Positions 45,325-54,547 of a stretch of 64,000 nucleotides of DNA are shown in pieces. Made by a program: the position numbers and the translations under genes. This stretch comes from Acidobacteria bacterium Ga0077534 (GTDB lineage: Bacteria; Acidobacteriota; Blastocatellia; Pyrinomonadales; Pyrinomonadaceae). Location: positions 1 to 64,000 of the forward strand of contig LNEI01000013.1 of the NCBI GenBank assembly GCA_001464455.1, given 5' to 3'. How positions within the stretch are numbered: the stretch's first letter is position 1; the number at the start of each line of letters is the position of its first letter. Under the pieces are notes generated by a model. That model made no database searches. It worked only from the letters and a program-made list of their open reading frames with translations, and was not told the DNA's origin.

Positions 45325-46227
45325 ATGCTGCCCGTAACCGAACAAGAAAACCACAAAACCGCAGCGATCGACCAAGCCTCGACGCTTGAGGCGGTGCGCT
45401 TGATCAACGACGAAGACAAAACAGTAGCTCTCGCGATCGAAAGGGTTCTGCCTGAGATCGCGGCGGTTATCGATCGGGTCGTAGAGCGACTGCAAGACGG
45501 CGGGCGGCTTTTTTATGTGGGGACGGGAACGAGCGGGCGGCTTGGTGTACTGGACGCGAGCGAGATACCGCCGACCTTTGGGGTTTCGTACGATCTCGTT
45601 CAGGGCATCATCGCGGGCGGCTATCACGCCCTTTACAAAGCTACCGAATCGAGCGAGGACAATCGCGAGGCAGGTCGCGACGATCTTAAAACGAGAGGCG
45701 TGACAGCAAAAGATGTTGTCATCGGCATCGCCGCCTCTGGCCGGACGCCTTACACGATCGGAGCGGTCGATTTCGCTCGCGAGCTTGGCTGTTTTACGGC
45801 CTGCATAACCTGCGTTCCGGATTCAGCTATTACCCATGCAGTCGATATTGCCATAGTCCCGGTCGTCGGCCCCGAAGCTCTCACCGGCTCGACGCGAATG
45901 AAAGCCGGGACGGCGCAAAAGCTCGTTCTAAACACCATCTCAACCGTCACCATGATCCGCCTCGGCTACGTCAAAGGCAACCGACTGACGAATGTGAAGT
46001 CGTCGAATATTAAGCTCAAGGAACGCTCACTGCGAATCTTAATAGCAGAGACGGGCCTTGACGAATTGGCTGGACGAAGTTTGATTAACGAGGCTGGCGA
46101 CGATTTGCGGGTAGCTCTTGTTATGGCTAAGTCAGGATGCCATGTCGACGATGCCCGACAAGCACTCGACGGTAGCGGATTCGTTGTAGAAGCGGCTGTC
46201 CGAAGCCTGAAAAGAACAACATCATGA
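45325..46227 (+). CDS. murQ: N-acetylmuramic acid 6-phosphate etherase
   Basis: 300 residues. It has an SIS-fold sugar-phosphate site with GTGTSGRLGVLDASEIPPTFG, the VVIGIAASGRTPYTIGA segment, GSTRMKAGTAQKLVLN and a C-terminal helical part (SGCHVDDARQALDGSGFVVEAAV). The enzyme cleaves the lactyl ether of MurNAc-6-P to give GlcNAc-6-P and lactate, the committed step of muropeptide sugar recycling. The start codon directly follows the stop of the TonB-C gene, and the stop overlaps the next start (ATGA), so translation is tightly coupled. Confidence 0.96.
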   Translation: MLPVTEQENHKTAAIDQASTLEAVRLINDEDKTVALAIERVLPEIAAVIDRVVERLQDGGRLFYVGTGTSGRLGVLDASEIPPTFGVSYDLVQGIIAGGYHALYKATESSEDNREAGRDDLKTRGVTAKDVVIGIAASGRTPYTIGAVDFARELGCFTACITCVPDSAITHAVDIAIVPVVGPEALTGSTRMKAGTAQKLVLNTISTVTMIRLGYVKGNRLTNVKSSNIKLKERSLRILIAETGLDELAGRSLINEAGDDLRVALVMAKSGCHVDDARQALDGSGFVVEAAVRSLKRTTS

Positions 46228-46643
46228 TTCGACTTGGTTTTCTGGCTACCGTTCTGTTTTGTTTTGGATGTCAATGTCCGAACTTGCCAGAGCTGTATTC
46301 TGTTGAGATTGTCTCGATTCCCGATCTCAAACCGAACGAGATTCGAATTGAGTTCACGCGCGATCTCTCCGAGTGCGTGAATGGCACTGCTCACAGAGGC
46401 TTTGCGAAACAGAATTTGCAAGTTGATGATGCCAAACTAAATGGCCAACCCCTGGAAGCAAAGCACTTTGAACGAAATGGCTACAATTGGGTGCAGTACA
46501 TACCAGAAACGCAACCTCAATTTCCTCAATACGAAGTCACATTCTCATTCGGTGGAAAACTATACGAAACCGACTATTCGAAAGCTAAAATACTCAAAGA
46601 CCGAATAGTTATTGAAGCCAAGCCTCATGTCGAACAAAAGTAA
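46224..46643 (+). CDS. Small putative lipoprotein of unknown function
   Basis: 139 residues. The N-terminus is a short hydrophobic signal with a lipobox-like VLFCFGC. The rest is a beta-rich domain containing FSFGGKLYETDYSKAKIL. No known family was recognised. It overlaps the murQ stop (ATGA) and precedes the unknown protein by nine bases. Base composition is a little AT-richer than its neighbours. It may be a periplasmic accessory to the salvage pathway or an unrelated passenger. Confidence 0.7.
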   Translation: MIRLGFLATVLFCFGCQCPNLPELYSVEIVSIPDLKPNEIRIEFTRDLSECVNGTAHRGFAKQNLQVDDAKLNGQPLEAKHFERNGYNWVQYIPETQPQFPQYEVTFSFGGKLYETDYSKAKILKDRIVIEAKPHVEQK

Positions 46644-46652
46644 TATCTGCCA

Positions 46653-47690
46653 ATGGATCAGACGCCGCGATACAGCCTGTTTTTCCTGACAGATAGCCCG
46701 CATTTTGACGAGGGCACGCTGGTCGAATTAGAAAACAATATTGTCTCCGCTGCGAGTCTCGATGCGACCTTCGGGCAGAAGTTCAACACGATCCCGGATG
46801 CCGATCACAAGCTTTTTGGCTACCGCCTGCTCGACCGCGGCGATGGGATTCCGGGCTTTGCCGCAGCGGGCGATGTAATTCCCTGCCCGCCGTTTGCCGA
46901 GAGCGTGCCGCCCGGGCGGTGTCCGGTGCAGATCACTTATCAACGGGTACTCAGCGATGCAGATCCGGCGTTTGATGACAATCCGAACAACATCGGCATC
47001 TTCAGCATCAACATTGATCAAAATCTGCATTGGCAGAAGATCGTCATTCCGCTGCCGGACAAATTTCCGGAGATCGTTTCGGTTACGCTGAAGAATACGC
47101 TCAAGAATGTCGAGGTGGACAGCTACGAATTCCCGAGGCTCGAGCAGTTAGAAAACGGCGAAGCCTACTGTCTGCACATCGGACATATCGGGCCGGGTTT
47201 TTACGAGATGGACATGCGGCTTGGGCGTTGGCGATATTTGCGGGTGAGATTTATCAAGTTTTTTCCGCCGGAATTCAGTGAACGTTACGAAGCGGTAAAG
47301 AATGCGCCGACCCACACCGAACCGACCTACCGTCCGCCGGAAACACTGCCGATTAATCTTTATCATTCCCATCCGGATGACCTTGAGTTCCCGGTCGAGA
47401 TGATGAACCACGCTCTGGAATTCGCAACGGAATGGGGACCGAACTTTCGCAAGCCCATCCACGAGCGAATGCGGTCGATCTACCCCGCACTGACCGATGA
47501 CGAGATCGACCGGCTGAAAGCGATAGCCGATGAAGCCGAATCGTTCATTTTACATCTCGCCGAAAACGAGCTAGCGGGCGAAATGACGGAGTATGAAATT
47601 GTGCCGTTAGCCGCGGAGCGTTTTCCGTGGGTCCATGAGGATCAACTCAATCGCATAAAAGGGATCGGCATGTTTTGGGCACGAAAATGA
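46653..47690 (+). CDS. Conserved-looking hypothetical protein in the muropeptide operon
   Basis: 345 residues, soluble, acidic, with no signal peptide or membrane segment. It starts MDQTPRYSLFFLTDSPHFDEG. Notable regions are a Pro/Cys-containing loop (VIPCPPFAESVPPGRCPVQ), an aromatic-rich beta region (FYEMDMRLGRWRYLRVRFIKFFPPE) and an all-helical C-terminus (about 250-345). I do not recognise the family. It sits between the small lipoprotein and the symporter on the same strand, in what looks like one operon, so a cytoplasmic role in sugar or peptide handling is possible. Confidence 0.75.
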   Translation: MDQTPRYSLFFLTDSPHFDEGTLVELENNIVSAASLDATFGQKFNTIPDADHKLFGYRLLDRGDGIPGFAAAGDVIPCPPFAESVPPGRCPVQITYQRVLSDADPAFDDNPNNIGIFSINIDQNLHWQKIVIPLPDKFPEIVSVTLKNTLKNVEVDSYEFPRLEQLENGEAYCLHIGHIGPGFYEMDMRLGRWRYLRVRFIKFFPPEFSERYEAVKNAPTHTEPTYRPPETLPINLYHSHPDDLEFPVEMMNHALEFATEWGPNFRKPIHERMRSIYPALTDDEIDRLKAIADEAESFILHLAENELAGEMTEYEIVPLAAERFPWVHEDQLNRIKGIGMFWARK

Positions 47691-47773
47691 ACGCGTATTT
47701 GACCAAGGCTATCAATTCACGATAAAAACTTCTTATCACTTTCCGCGTAAACTATCAGCGAATTTATTGATCG

Positions 47774-49285
47774 ATGCAAACACTCGACCTAGTTATAATC
47801 TTCGGCTACCTCATCGGCATCACTGCTTTTGGCATCTGGTACGCCGGGAAGCAGGAGACGACCGAGGACTATTTCGTCGGTGATCGCAACGTGCCCTGGT
47901 GGGCGATCGCAATGTCGATCGTCGCGACCGAGACAAGCACGATCACGTTCATTTCCGTGCCGGGGATCGCGTTCGCCAAGGGTGGAAACTTTGAGTTTTT
48001 GCAGCTAGTGATCGGCTATCTACTCGGGCGTGTTGTCATTTCGATAGTATTTATCCCGCTGTATTTCAAAGGCACTTTGCAGACGGTCTATCAACTGCTC
48101 GGTGAGCGATTCGGCGGGCGGGTCAAAATTCTGGCGAGTAGTCTCTTCGTAGTGATGCGAAATATCGCCGATGGTATTCGCCTGCTGTTGACAGCGATCG
48201 TTTTGGCTGCGGTTTACATAGCATTCCAGCCCGATGCCGATCCGACCACGATAATCGTTGGGTCGATCGTCCTGCTGGGCCTCGTGATGATCGTCTTCAC
48301 ATTCTACGGCGGAATGGAAGCCGTGATCTGGATCGAGGTCGTTCAACTCGTGATCTATATCGGTGGAGCGATCGCCGCAGCGGTTGTTTTGATCAGCAAT
48401 ATCGACGGCGGCCTGAGCGGAGCGATCGAGATCGGAAGCCAGTACAACAAATTCGGCCTGTTCGATTTCAACCTTGATTTTGCCAAAACCTACACATTCT
48501 GGGGCGGCGTGCTCGGCGGCTGTTTCCTGACAATGTCGACGCATGGTACCGATCAGTTCCTTGTTCAGCGTTACCTGTGTACCAATAAACCAAACGCCGC
48601 GATAATGGCCCTGATGACTTCCGGAGCCGTTGTGCTGGGACAGTTCATCGGGTTTCTGTTCATCGGCGTACTGCTTTTCGCGTTCTACGCTCCATACAAC
48701 ATGCCGGGTTACGAGGCGGCGACAGGTGCCTTTCCGTTTACCGGCGGCGACAAGGTTTTCCCGGATTTCATCACGCAAAAGATGCCGACCGGCCTTTCCG
48801 GCCTGGTCGTCGCCGCGATCTTTGCCGCGGCTCTTTCATCATCGCTTAACTCGATCGCGGCGACTGCGGTCAACGATATCTACAAGCCTTTTCGCAAGAA
48901 CGTCACCGATAAGCAGCTGATGAGGGTGGCGGGAATTTTGACCGTCATCGTCGGTATTATTCAGATAGCGATCGCGGTCAGTCTGCGAAACGCGGGTAGC
49001 TCGGCTCTGAGCATGGCACTCGCCGTCGCGTCGCTGATAAACGGCCCGATATTGGGCGTCTTTCTGGTCGGAGCGTTCATCAAACGAGCACGTGAGATCC
49101 ATGCTCTCATCGGCATGATCGTGAGCATCGGCGTAATGACATACGTGCTGCTTGCATCAAACAAATTTGTTCCCGGCCCAGTTATCGCCTGGCCGTGGTA
49201 CGCATTGATCGGCAGCTCGATCACGGTGATAGTCACTTTATTAGCTAGTTTTGTAATACCAAGTAATGAAGAAGTTTCAGATTAG
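47774..49285 (+). CDS. Sodium:solute symporter family transporter (SSS)
   Basis: 503 residues, about 13 membrane helices. SSS signatures are DYFVGDRNVPWWAIAMSIVATETST (the unwound first core helix) and GGCFLTMSTHGTDQFLVQRYL, and the sodium-site helix is AAIFAAALSSSLNSIAATAV. SSS members carry sugars, sialic acid or amino acids with sodium. Its coupling to the NagZ-like gene (20-base overlap) makes GlcNAc, MurNAc or a muropeptide sugar the likely cargo, which is inference. It replaces the PTS transporter (MurP) used in Bacillus, since no PTS genes are visible. Confidence 0.93.
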   Translation: MQTLDLVIIFGYLIGITAFGIWYAGKQETTEDYFVGDRNVPWWAIAMSIVATETSTITFISVPGIAFAKGGNFEFLQLVIGYLLGRVVISIVFIPLYFKGTLQTVYQLLGERFGGRVKILASSLFVVMRNIADGIRLLLTAIVLAAVYIAFQPDADPTTIIVGSIVLLGLVMIVFTFYGGMEAVIWIEVVQLVIYIGGAIAAAVVLISNIDGGLSGAIEIGSQYNKFGLFDFNLDFAKTYTFWGGVLGGCFLTMSTHGTDQFLVQRYLCTNKPNAAIMALMTSGAVVLGQFIGFLFIGVLLFAFYAPYNMPGYEAATGAFPFTGGDKVFPDFITQKMPTGLSGLVVAAIFAAALSSSLNSIAATAVNDIYKPFRKNVTDKQLMRVAGILTVIVGIIQIAIAVSLRNAGSSALSMALAVASLINGPILGVFLVGAFIKRAREIHALIGMIVSIGVMTYVLLASNKFVPGPVIAWPWYALIGSSITVIVTLLASFVIPSNEEVSD

Positions 49286-51539
49286 TTTTCTGCTGTTTTG
49301 TTTATTTGTCTCTGTGGCCGAGAACGCGGGCGCCCTCGCCCGCAACGCCGGTTCTTCCGGCGTGATTAGCTCTCGACATTTTCAACTTGAAAATACCCAC
49401 GACGCGTCAGGCCGCCGAAGCGGCGACCTTGCAGCCGAGGGCGGCCGCGTTCCCGGCAGACAGGTTCCGAGTTTTTGGCCGACAAAAAAGTCCAAAGACT
49501 TTGCAGCGAAGTTGGTCAAGAAAATGACCGTCGAAGAAAAAGTCGGCCAGCTCATTCACATCGGCATCAACGCAAGGTTTGCCAATCAGGAGAGTTTCTT
49601 TTTCAAGGATCTACGCAGACACATCGTTGACAATAAACTCGGCGGCATCATCTTTTTTGGAGCTCCGATCTACGAGACGACCCATATCGCCAATCGAATG
49701 CAGCAGGCGGCAAAGTATCCTCTGCTGATGTCGCTCGACGCCGAAACCGGCATCGGTATGCGGTTTGAAGACGCGACGAATTTTCCGTGGGCGATGGCAG
49801 TTGCCGCGACCGGCAATCCCGAATTCGCCCGTCGAATGGGCGTTGTAACGGGCCGCGAGGCGAAAGCCATCGGGATACGGCACGTATACGCTCCTGTTCT
49901 GGACGTTAATAACAACGCCGCAAATCCGGTGATCAACGTCCGAAGTTTCGGCGAAGATCCTGAGGATGTCGCCCGCTTTGGCGTGGCTTTTGCGCAAGGC
50001 ATCCAAAGCCAGCAGGTCATCGCGACGGCGAAGCACTTTCCGGGTCATGGCGATACTAATATCGATTCGCACCGAGGCTTGCCCATCATCGACCTGCCCA
50101 AATCGCGGCTCGATGCGGTCGAGCTTCCGCCTTTCAAGCGTGCTATAGACGGCGGGATCGGTTCGATCATGATCGCCCACATTGCCCTACCTCAGATCGA
50201 CAACGAGCAGGTCAAACCGCTCCCGGTCTACGGCGGCGGCGACGCCGAAGCGGGTTCCGAGATCGTCACCGGAGCAGCTACTATTCCAGCAACGCTCTCG
50301 GCCAAAGTCCAGACCGACCTCCTCCGCAAAGAAATGGGTTTCAAAGGCTTGATCGTCTCGGACGCAATGTCCATGAGCGGCCTGACGATCTATTTCACGC
50401 AGGAAGAAGCAGGTGTTCGGGCATTCCTCGCCGGCACGGATATTCTTGAAAAACCACACGATGTCGACGCGATGATCCGCGGACTCGTCGCGGCGGTCAA
50501 GAGTGGCCGCATTCCCATGACGCAGCTCGACGACTCGGTAAAACGCCAGATCGCATGGAAATACGAGCTCGGACTTTTCAAAGATCGAATGACGCCGATC
50601 GAACAGATCGACCGAATCGTTTCAAGCCCCGATGTCACCGCACTTGCTGACGAGGTCGGAGCCGCAGCGATCACGCTGGTCAGGCAAAACGCGGGCGATC
50701 TGCCGATTGACCGTTCGAAAAAGATCGCGGTCTTGGGCATCTCGAACGGCTTCGACGGCGGGCTTGTAATGAATCCGCTAACGTCGACACTTCGCTCAAA
50801 CGGCCTCAAATTTTCGCAAGCCTATCTACAGGAAAACTCGCTTGCCGCACAGACCGAAGCCGCCCGTAAAGCCGTTCGCGAAGCCGACACTGTCATCGTC
50901 GGCCTCTACGGCCGTGTGCGTTCCGGGGCTAAAAACAGCGTCGGTATCCCCGACAACGGAGCCACAATACTCCGCGAAGCCCTCGCCGCAAACAAAACCG
51001 TCATCGGCATCAGCTTCGGAAATCCGTACATCCTTAGCTCGTTCCCCGAGATGAAAAACTACCTCGTTGCCTACGGAGACATGGGCGGGCTGCAACGCGG
51101 AGCGGCAAAATCGATCCTCGGGCTACAGAACACGAGCGGAAAACTTCCGATTTCATTGCCGGGTTTGCATCCGCGTGGAACGGGGTTGCCTTTATCGATT
51201 GCCAAAGCCACCTCCCTACCCCGGCCCGCATTTCCCGCGGCAGCTCGAGCCGTTCGAGCCTTCGGGGAAGTTCCTGTTGCGGTGACGCTGGGCGACAATG
51301 GACAGGTTGTGACAGCCGAGGCGATTTCCGGACACGCATTATTGCGAGCGTTTGCCTTATCCGCGGCAAGACAAGCCAGATTTCAATTTGGGTCTACGGG
51401 CGACTCGCGGAATCTTGTTCTTATATTCAAGTTTAAGGACGAAGATGGCGTGGCTGAGCCCTGCTGCAACACTTATCCGTACGTCATCACCATAGTAGCC
51501 GACGAAGTATTCCTAGACACGGGTAAGAAAAATTCATGA
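49266..51539 (+). CDS. Exported NagZ-like GH3 beta-N-acetylglucosaminidase with TonB-C-like tail
   Basis: 757 residues. It has a signal peptide (1-18) and then a 50-residue repeat-encoded stretch (about 19-69) before the catalytic domain. The GH3 NagZ signature is AKHFPGHGDTNIDSHRGLP (256 onwards), with catalytic His269 on the mobile loop and nucleophile Asp366 in IVSDAMSM, then a second GH3 domain to about 635. The last 90 residues (about 660-750: AVTLGDNGQVVTAEAISGHA, then LSAARQARFQF) resemble a TonB C-terminal domain, an addition I do not know in NagZ. It removes terminal GlcNAc from muropeptides in characterised homologues. It is coupled to the symporter upstream and overlaps the next gene by four bases. 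Confidence 0.9.
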   Translation: MKKFQISFLLFCLFVSVAENAGALARNAGSSGVISSRHFQLENTHDASGRRSGDLAAEGGRVPGRQVPSFWPTKKSKDFAAKLVKKMTVEEKVGQLIHIGINARFANQESFFFKDLRRHIVDNKLGGIIFFGAPIYETTHIANRMQQAAKYPLLMSLDAETGIGMRFEDATNFPWAMAVAATGNPEFARRMGVVTGREAKAIGIRHVYAPVLDVNNNAANPVINVRSFGEDPEDVARFGVAFAQGIQSQQVIATAKHFPGHGDTNIDSHRGLPIIDLPKSRLDAVELPPFKRAIDGGIGSIMIAHIALPQIDNEQVKPLPVYGGGDAEAGSEIVTGAATIPATLSAKVQTDLLRKEMGFKGLIVSDAMSMSGLTIYFTQEEAGVRAFLAGTDILEKPHDVDAMIRGLVAAVKSGRIPMTQLDDSVKRQIAWKYELGLFKDRMTPIEQIDRIVSSPDVTALADEVGAAAITLVRQNAGDLPIDRSKKIAVLGISNGFDGGLVMNPLTSTLRSNGLKFSQAYLQENSLAAQTEAARKAVREADTVIVGLYGRVRSGAKNSVGIPDNGATILREALAANKTVIGISFGNPYILSSFPEMKNYLVAYGDMGGLQRGAAKSILGLQNTSGKLPISLPGLHPRGTGLPLSIAKATSLPRPAFPAAARAVRAFGEVPVAVTLGDNGQVVTAEAISGHALLRAFALSAARQARFQFGSTGDSRNLVLIFKFKDEDGVAEPCCNTYPYVITIVADEVFLDTGKKNS
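49326..49424 (+). repeat. Palindromic repeats in the N-terminal coding part of the NagZ-like gene
   Basis: Three small hairpins lie in frame after the signal peptide: GCGGGCG-CCCT-CGCCCGC (49326-49343), ACGCCGG-TTCTT-CCGGCGT (49345-49363) and GCCGC-CGAA-GCGGC (49411-49424). They encode a Gly/Ala/Ser-rich linker before the GH3 domain. Confidence 0.8.
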
Positions 51540-52963
51540 CATCTCACGTCTGGCAAATCGCCGGTCTTCTGGAAGATATCGACGGCCGACTCCATGTCGA
51601 TGGCAATGACGCCGTCACATTGGCGGAAAAACATGGTACGCCGCTGTTTGTGTTTAGCGAGAAACGCATTCGTCATAACATCGATCGGCTACGAAAGGTT
51701 CAGGACGTTATCGGCTGTCCGCTGAAGCTTTGTTATGCAGCGAAAGCGATGTCGACGATGGGCATTTTGCGGGCCGTCAGAGATGCCGGTTGCGATCTCG
51801 AAGTCAACTCCGGCGGCGAGCTTTGGAAGGCTTTGCAGGCCGGTTTCACAGGCGAGCAGATCAACTTTAACGGTAACAGCAAAGAAGTTTGGGAACTCGA
51901 ACTCGCGATCACAAAAGACATCTACGCCATCCAGGTCGATTCGCTCTACGAACTGTCGCTCATCGAAGAAACCGCCAAACGCATTGGCAAACGAGCCAAC
52001 GTCAGCCTCCGGCTCGTACCGGAGATCGCAAGCGATACGCATTCGGGCCTGCAAACCGCCCTCGTCACGTCGAAATTCGGCATGATGCCCGACGAAGCAT
52101 TTGCGGCATTTCGCGAACACCGCGATTCCCCGCACCTCGATATTTGCGGCATCCATCTCCACGTCGGTTCGCAAAACCCCGACCCGATCGTTTACACGCA
52201 AGCTCTCGAAATGCTATTCGCAGGGCTGAAACGCATCTTCAGCGAGACCGGGACAAAGCTGAAACACCTAAACATCGGCGGCGGATTTCCCGTCGATTAT
52301 CTGCGAGGACAAAGTGAGCTCGATCTTCGCGACGAGAATAAGCAAATGCTGGCCGCGAACTTCGAGCCCGCGACTGCTCTCGACTCGGCATGGCATGCGA
52401 TCCGTGAAAGCATCGGCTCTGAAAACGCCTCTCAGCTTTTTGAAGACCTGACGATCCTTCTCGAACCCGGCCGCAGTATCATCGCAGACACGGCGATTTG
52501 CCTGACTACGGTTAGGAACGCAAAGCAACGACCGAAACCAGAATCCGAAATCCAAAATCCAAAATCCAAAATCGAAAAAGATCACTGGCTCCTAACAGAC
52601 GCAGGTTTCAACATCCTGCTCTCGATGGAAACGTACAAGTGGTACTACCATCTGATCTCCGCCGAACGTGCTGACGAGCCGCACGATTTCCCCTACAAAC
52701 TCGCCGGCCCGCTGTGCGACGGCGGCGATGTGTATTTTGACCACGAGGGCCAAAACCGCCTGCCCGAATACCGCCTGCTTCCCCGCGACATCAATCCCGG
52801 CGATGTTCTCGCGTTGCTAAACTGCGGAGCATATTCGCTCGCCCAAGCGTCCCAATACAACGGTCGTTTCCTACCGCCGGTGATGCTGATCCGCGAAAAT
52901 GGCGAGGCCGAACTGATAAGAAAGCGCGATGATTTCAAAGACCTGATCAACAACGATCTTTAG
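51536..52963 (+). CDS. Diaminopimelate decarboxylase-like PLP enzyme
   Basis: 475 residues of the fold-III PLP decarboxylase family (LysA/SpeA-like). It has PLP Lys70 in LCYAAKAMS, EVNSGGELWKAL, the LHVGSQNPDP His, GGGFPVDY, LEPGRSIIAD, then GPLCDGGDVYF with the substrate-site Cys and NCGAYSLAQASQYNGR near the end. The motif set fits LysA best, and the exact substrate (meso-DAP or another diamine or amino acid) is not certain. It is longer than typical LysA (about 420), partly because of a heptamer-encoded insert at about 337-347. The stop of the NagZ gene overlaps its start (ATGA). A DAP decarboxylase here could convert DAP released from muropeptides to lysine. Confidence 0.85.
   Translation: MTSHVWQIAGLLEDIDGRLHVDGNDAVTLAEKHGTPLFVFSEKRIRHNIDRLRKVQDVIGCPLKLCYAAKAMSTMGILRAVRDAGCDLEVNSGGELWKALQAGFTGEQINFNGNSKEVWELELAITKDIYAIQVDSLYELSLIEETAKRIGKRANVSLRLVPEIASDTHSGLQTALVTSKFGMMPDEAFAAFREHRDSPHLDICGIHLHVGSQNPDPIVYTQALEMLFAGLKRIFSETGTKLKHLNIGGGFPVDYLRGQSELDLRDENKQMLAANFEPATALDSAWHAIRESIGSENASQLFEDLTILLEPGRSIIADTAICLTTVRNAKQRPKPESEIQNPKSKIEKDHWLLTDAGFNILLSMETYKWYYHLISAERADEPHDFPYKLAGPLCDGGDVYFDHEGQNRLPEYRLLPRDINPGDVLALLNCGAYSLAQASQYNGRFLPPVMLIRENGEAELIRKRDDFKDLINNDL
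52544..52578 (+). repeat. In-frame heptamer repeat inside the lysA-like gene
   Basis: TCCGAAA, three TCCAAAA and TCGAAAA in tandem. They are translated as [11 protein letters not shown], the same register as the pyrB repeat at 20454-20484 (shared I-Q-N-P-K-S). Confidence 0.95.
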
Positions 52964-53003
52964 GCCTGCAAGGCACGCATTTCCACTTTGCAGCATGAGT
53001 CGG

Positions 53004-54503
53004 CTAAACAGTCGCCTGAACTGCAAATCCACGCATTGCGATCTTTTCGTTTTCCTGGGGTTCGATGCCCGCTGAGGAATAGATCGCGGCTAGATTCGCG
53101 ATGGCGGCGGCGCGGCTGGTTTCGTCGCGGATCTGGGCGATGACGTTTAGGTTTTCGAGTGCGACTGCTCGGACCTTTTCGGGCTGTTCGAGGGCGACGA
53201 AGCGGTCGGCGATCTCGTTTAGCACCTCTGAGCGGGCTGAGAATTGCGGGACGGTTTCGGCGAGGCTTGCCGCTTCGTCGAGGATCTCGATCGCCGCTGG
53301 GGCGTCGTCGAGTTTTCGCTTGGCGTCCGCCATCCCTATCAGTGCCATCAGCCGGCTGGAATCGTCTTCTATCTGGCTCAGAGTGTCGCGAGCGAGAGCG
53401 TCCTGTTTCTTGATCGTCATGATCTGGGCGATCTGGACCAGGGCGTTCATCTGTTCGTTCGGGTCGGCATTCTCAAGGCCGGCTTCGACTGCTCTTTCAG
53501 GTTTCTCAAAGGCAGCAAACTGCGTCGAGATCGTCGTAAACAGGGCGTTTCTGGCCCGGCTGTCGCGGGTTTCGGTGTCACGCTGCGATCTGATTATCGC
53601 GTACGCTTCTTCGAGCGAATCGACAGCTTCGTCTTTCTCATCTTTCGCCCAGTAATATCGTGCAAACGCCAGCATCGCCGACGCCATCTGCGTTTTGTCG
53701 GTGACGAGGTCGAGCGTTCGATCGGCGAGTTCGATGCTGCCCGCGTTTAGAAAGCCCATCGCACACATGACCAGAAACCGTTCGCGATGTTGATTTGTGA
53801 GCGTTTCGGCGATCGATCTCGCCAGGTCGTACGTCTCGATTGCTTTATCGTTCGCCTTGGCGTCGAGAAAGACGTTGCCGAGTTCGCAGAGCGTACGGAT
53901 CTGCTCTTCGTCGTGCTCGATCTCGCCAGCTGCGGCTACGGCCTCTTCGATCGTGGCGATACCTTCCGCCGTCTTTCCGGCGTCGATCTGCGATGCTCCT
54001 ATCTGCTGCAGAGCAGAGACGCGAGCAGTCGGGAACTCTATATTTACGATCGTTTCCTCGGCCGCAACTTCGTTTCCTGCGGACGCTTCATGTACGGCTA
54101 TCGCGGCATCGACAAAATCGGAATGCCCCATCAGATCGCCCACCTCGGACGCACGCTCGATCTTGCCCTTCCCGGCGAGGATCAGACCGATCCGTTCAAA
54201 TGCCTGAGACTGCAGCCCATGATCCTCGATGGCATCGGCAAGCTGCAGCCCGTAATCCTCATCATCGATCTCGGCACACTTGACCGCGACCGCGATCAAA
54301 AACTTATCACGCGAATGCGGGTCGTCGATCGCATTGGCAAGCTCCGCCGCTAGGTCAACATCATTCTTCGCCAAAAACTGCGGAATGATCGCCTTCATCG
54401 CCTCAGCATGCCCATCGCCGCTCCTTATCCTCTCGGCAAGGTACGCGGCACAATCAAGCAGGTCGTTTTCGGCTCGTTCAATTGAAATAAAATGGTCGCT
54501 CAT
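53004..54503 (-). CDS. Large cytoplasmic TPR-like helical repeat protein
   Basis: 499 residues, strongly acidic, without a signal peptide. The whole length is made of helix-pair repeats. TPR-like units such as AEGIATIEEAVAAAGEIEHD, DKAIETYDLARSIAETL and DEAVDSLEEAYAIIRSQRD recur, with ALQQIG and ALVQIAQIMTI spacers. This suggests a scaffold for protein interactions. No catalytic domain or partner is evident. It is immediately upstream of the RAYT-type element and convergent with the lysA-like gene. Confidence 0.85.
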   Translation of the reverse strand: MSDHFISIERAENDLLDCAAYLAERIRSGDGHAEAMKAIIPQFLAKNDVDLAAELANAIDDPHSRDKFLIAVAVKCAEIDDEDYGLQLADAIEDHGLQSQAFERIGLILAGKGKIERASEVGDLMGHSDFVDAAIAVHEASAGNEVAAEETIVNIEFPTARVSALQQIGASQIDAGKTAEGIATIEEAVAAAGEIEHDEEQIRTLCELGNVFLDAKANDKAIETYDLARSIAETLTNQHRERFLVMCAMGFLNAGSIELADRTLDLVTDKTQMASAMLAFARYYWAKDEKDEAVDSLEEAYAIIRSQRDTETRDSRARNALFTTISTQFAAFEKPERAVEAGLENADPNEQMNALVQIAQIMTIKKQDALARDTLSQIEDDSSRLMALIGMADAKRKLDDAPAAIEILDEAASLAETVPQFSARSEVLNEIADRFVALEQPEKVRAVALENLNVIAQIRDETSRAAAIANLAAIYSSAGIEPQENEKIAMRGFAVQATV

Positions 54504-54505
54504 AA

Positions 54506-54534
54506 GTCAGAACCGCCTGCGTAAGCGGGCGGCA
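54506..54534. repeat. Left inverted repeat of the RAYT element
   Basis: Begins GTCAGAACCGCCTGCGTAAG. It shares the GCGTAAGC core with the REP words inside the FAD oxidase gene. Confidence 0.95.
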
Positions 54535-54547
54535 AAAAACTGGAGCA

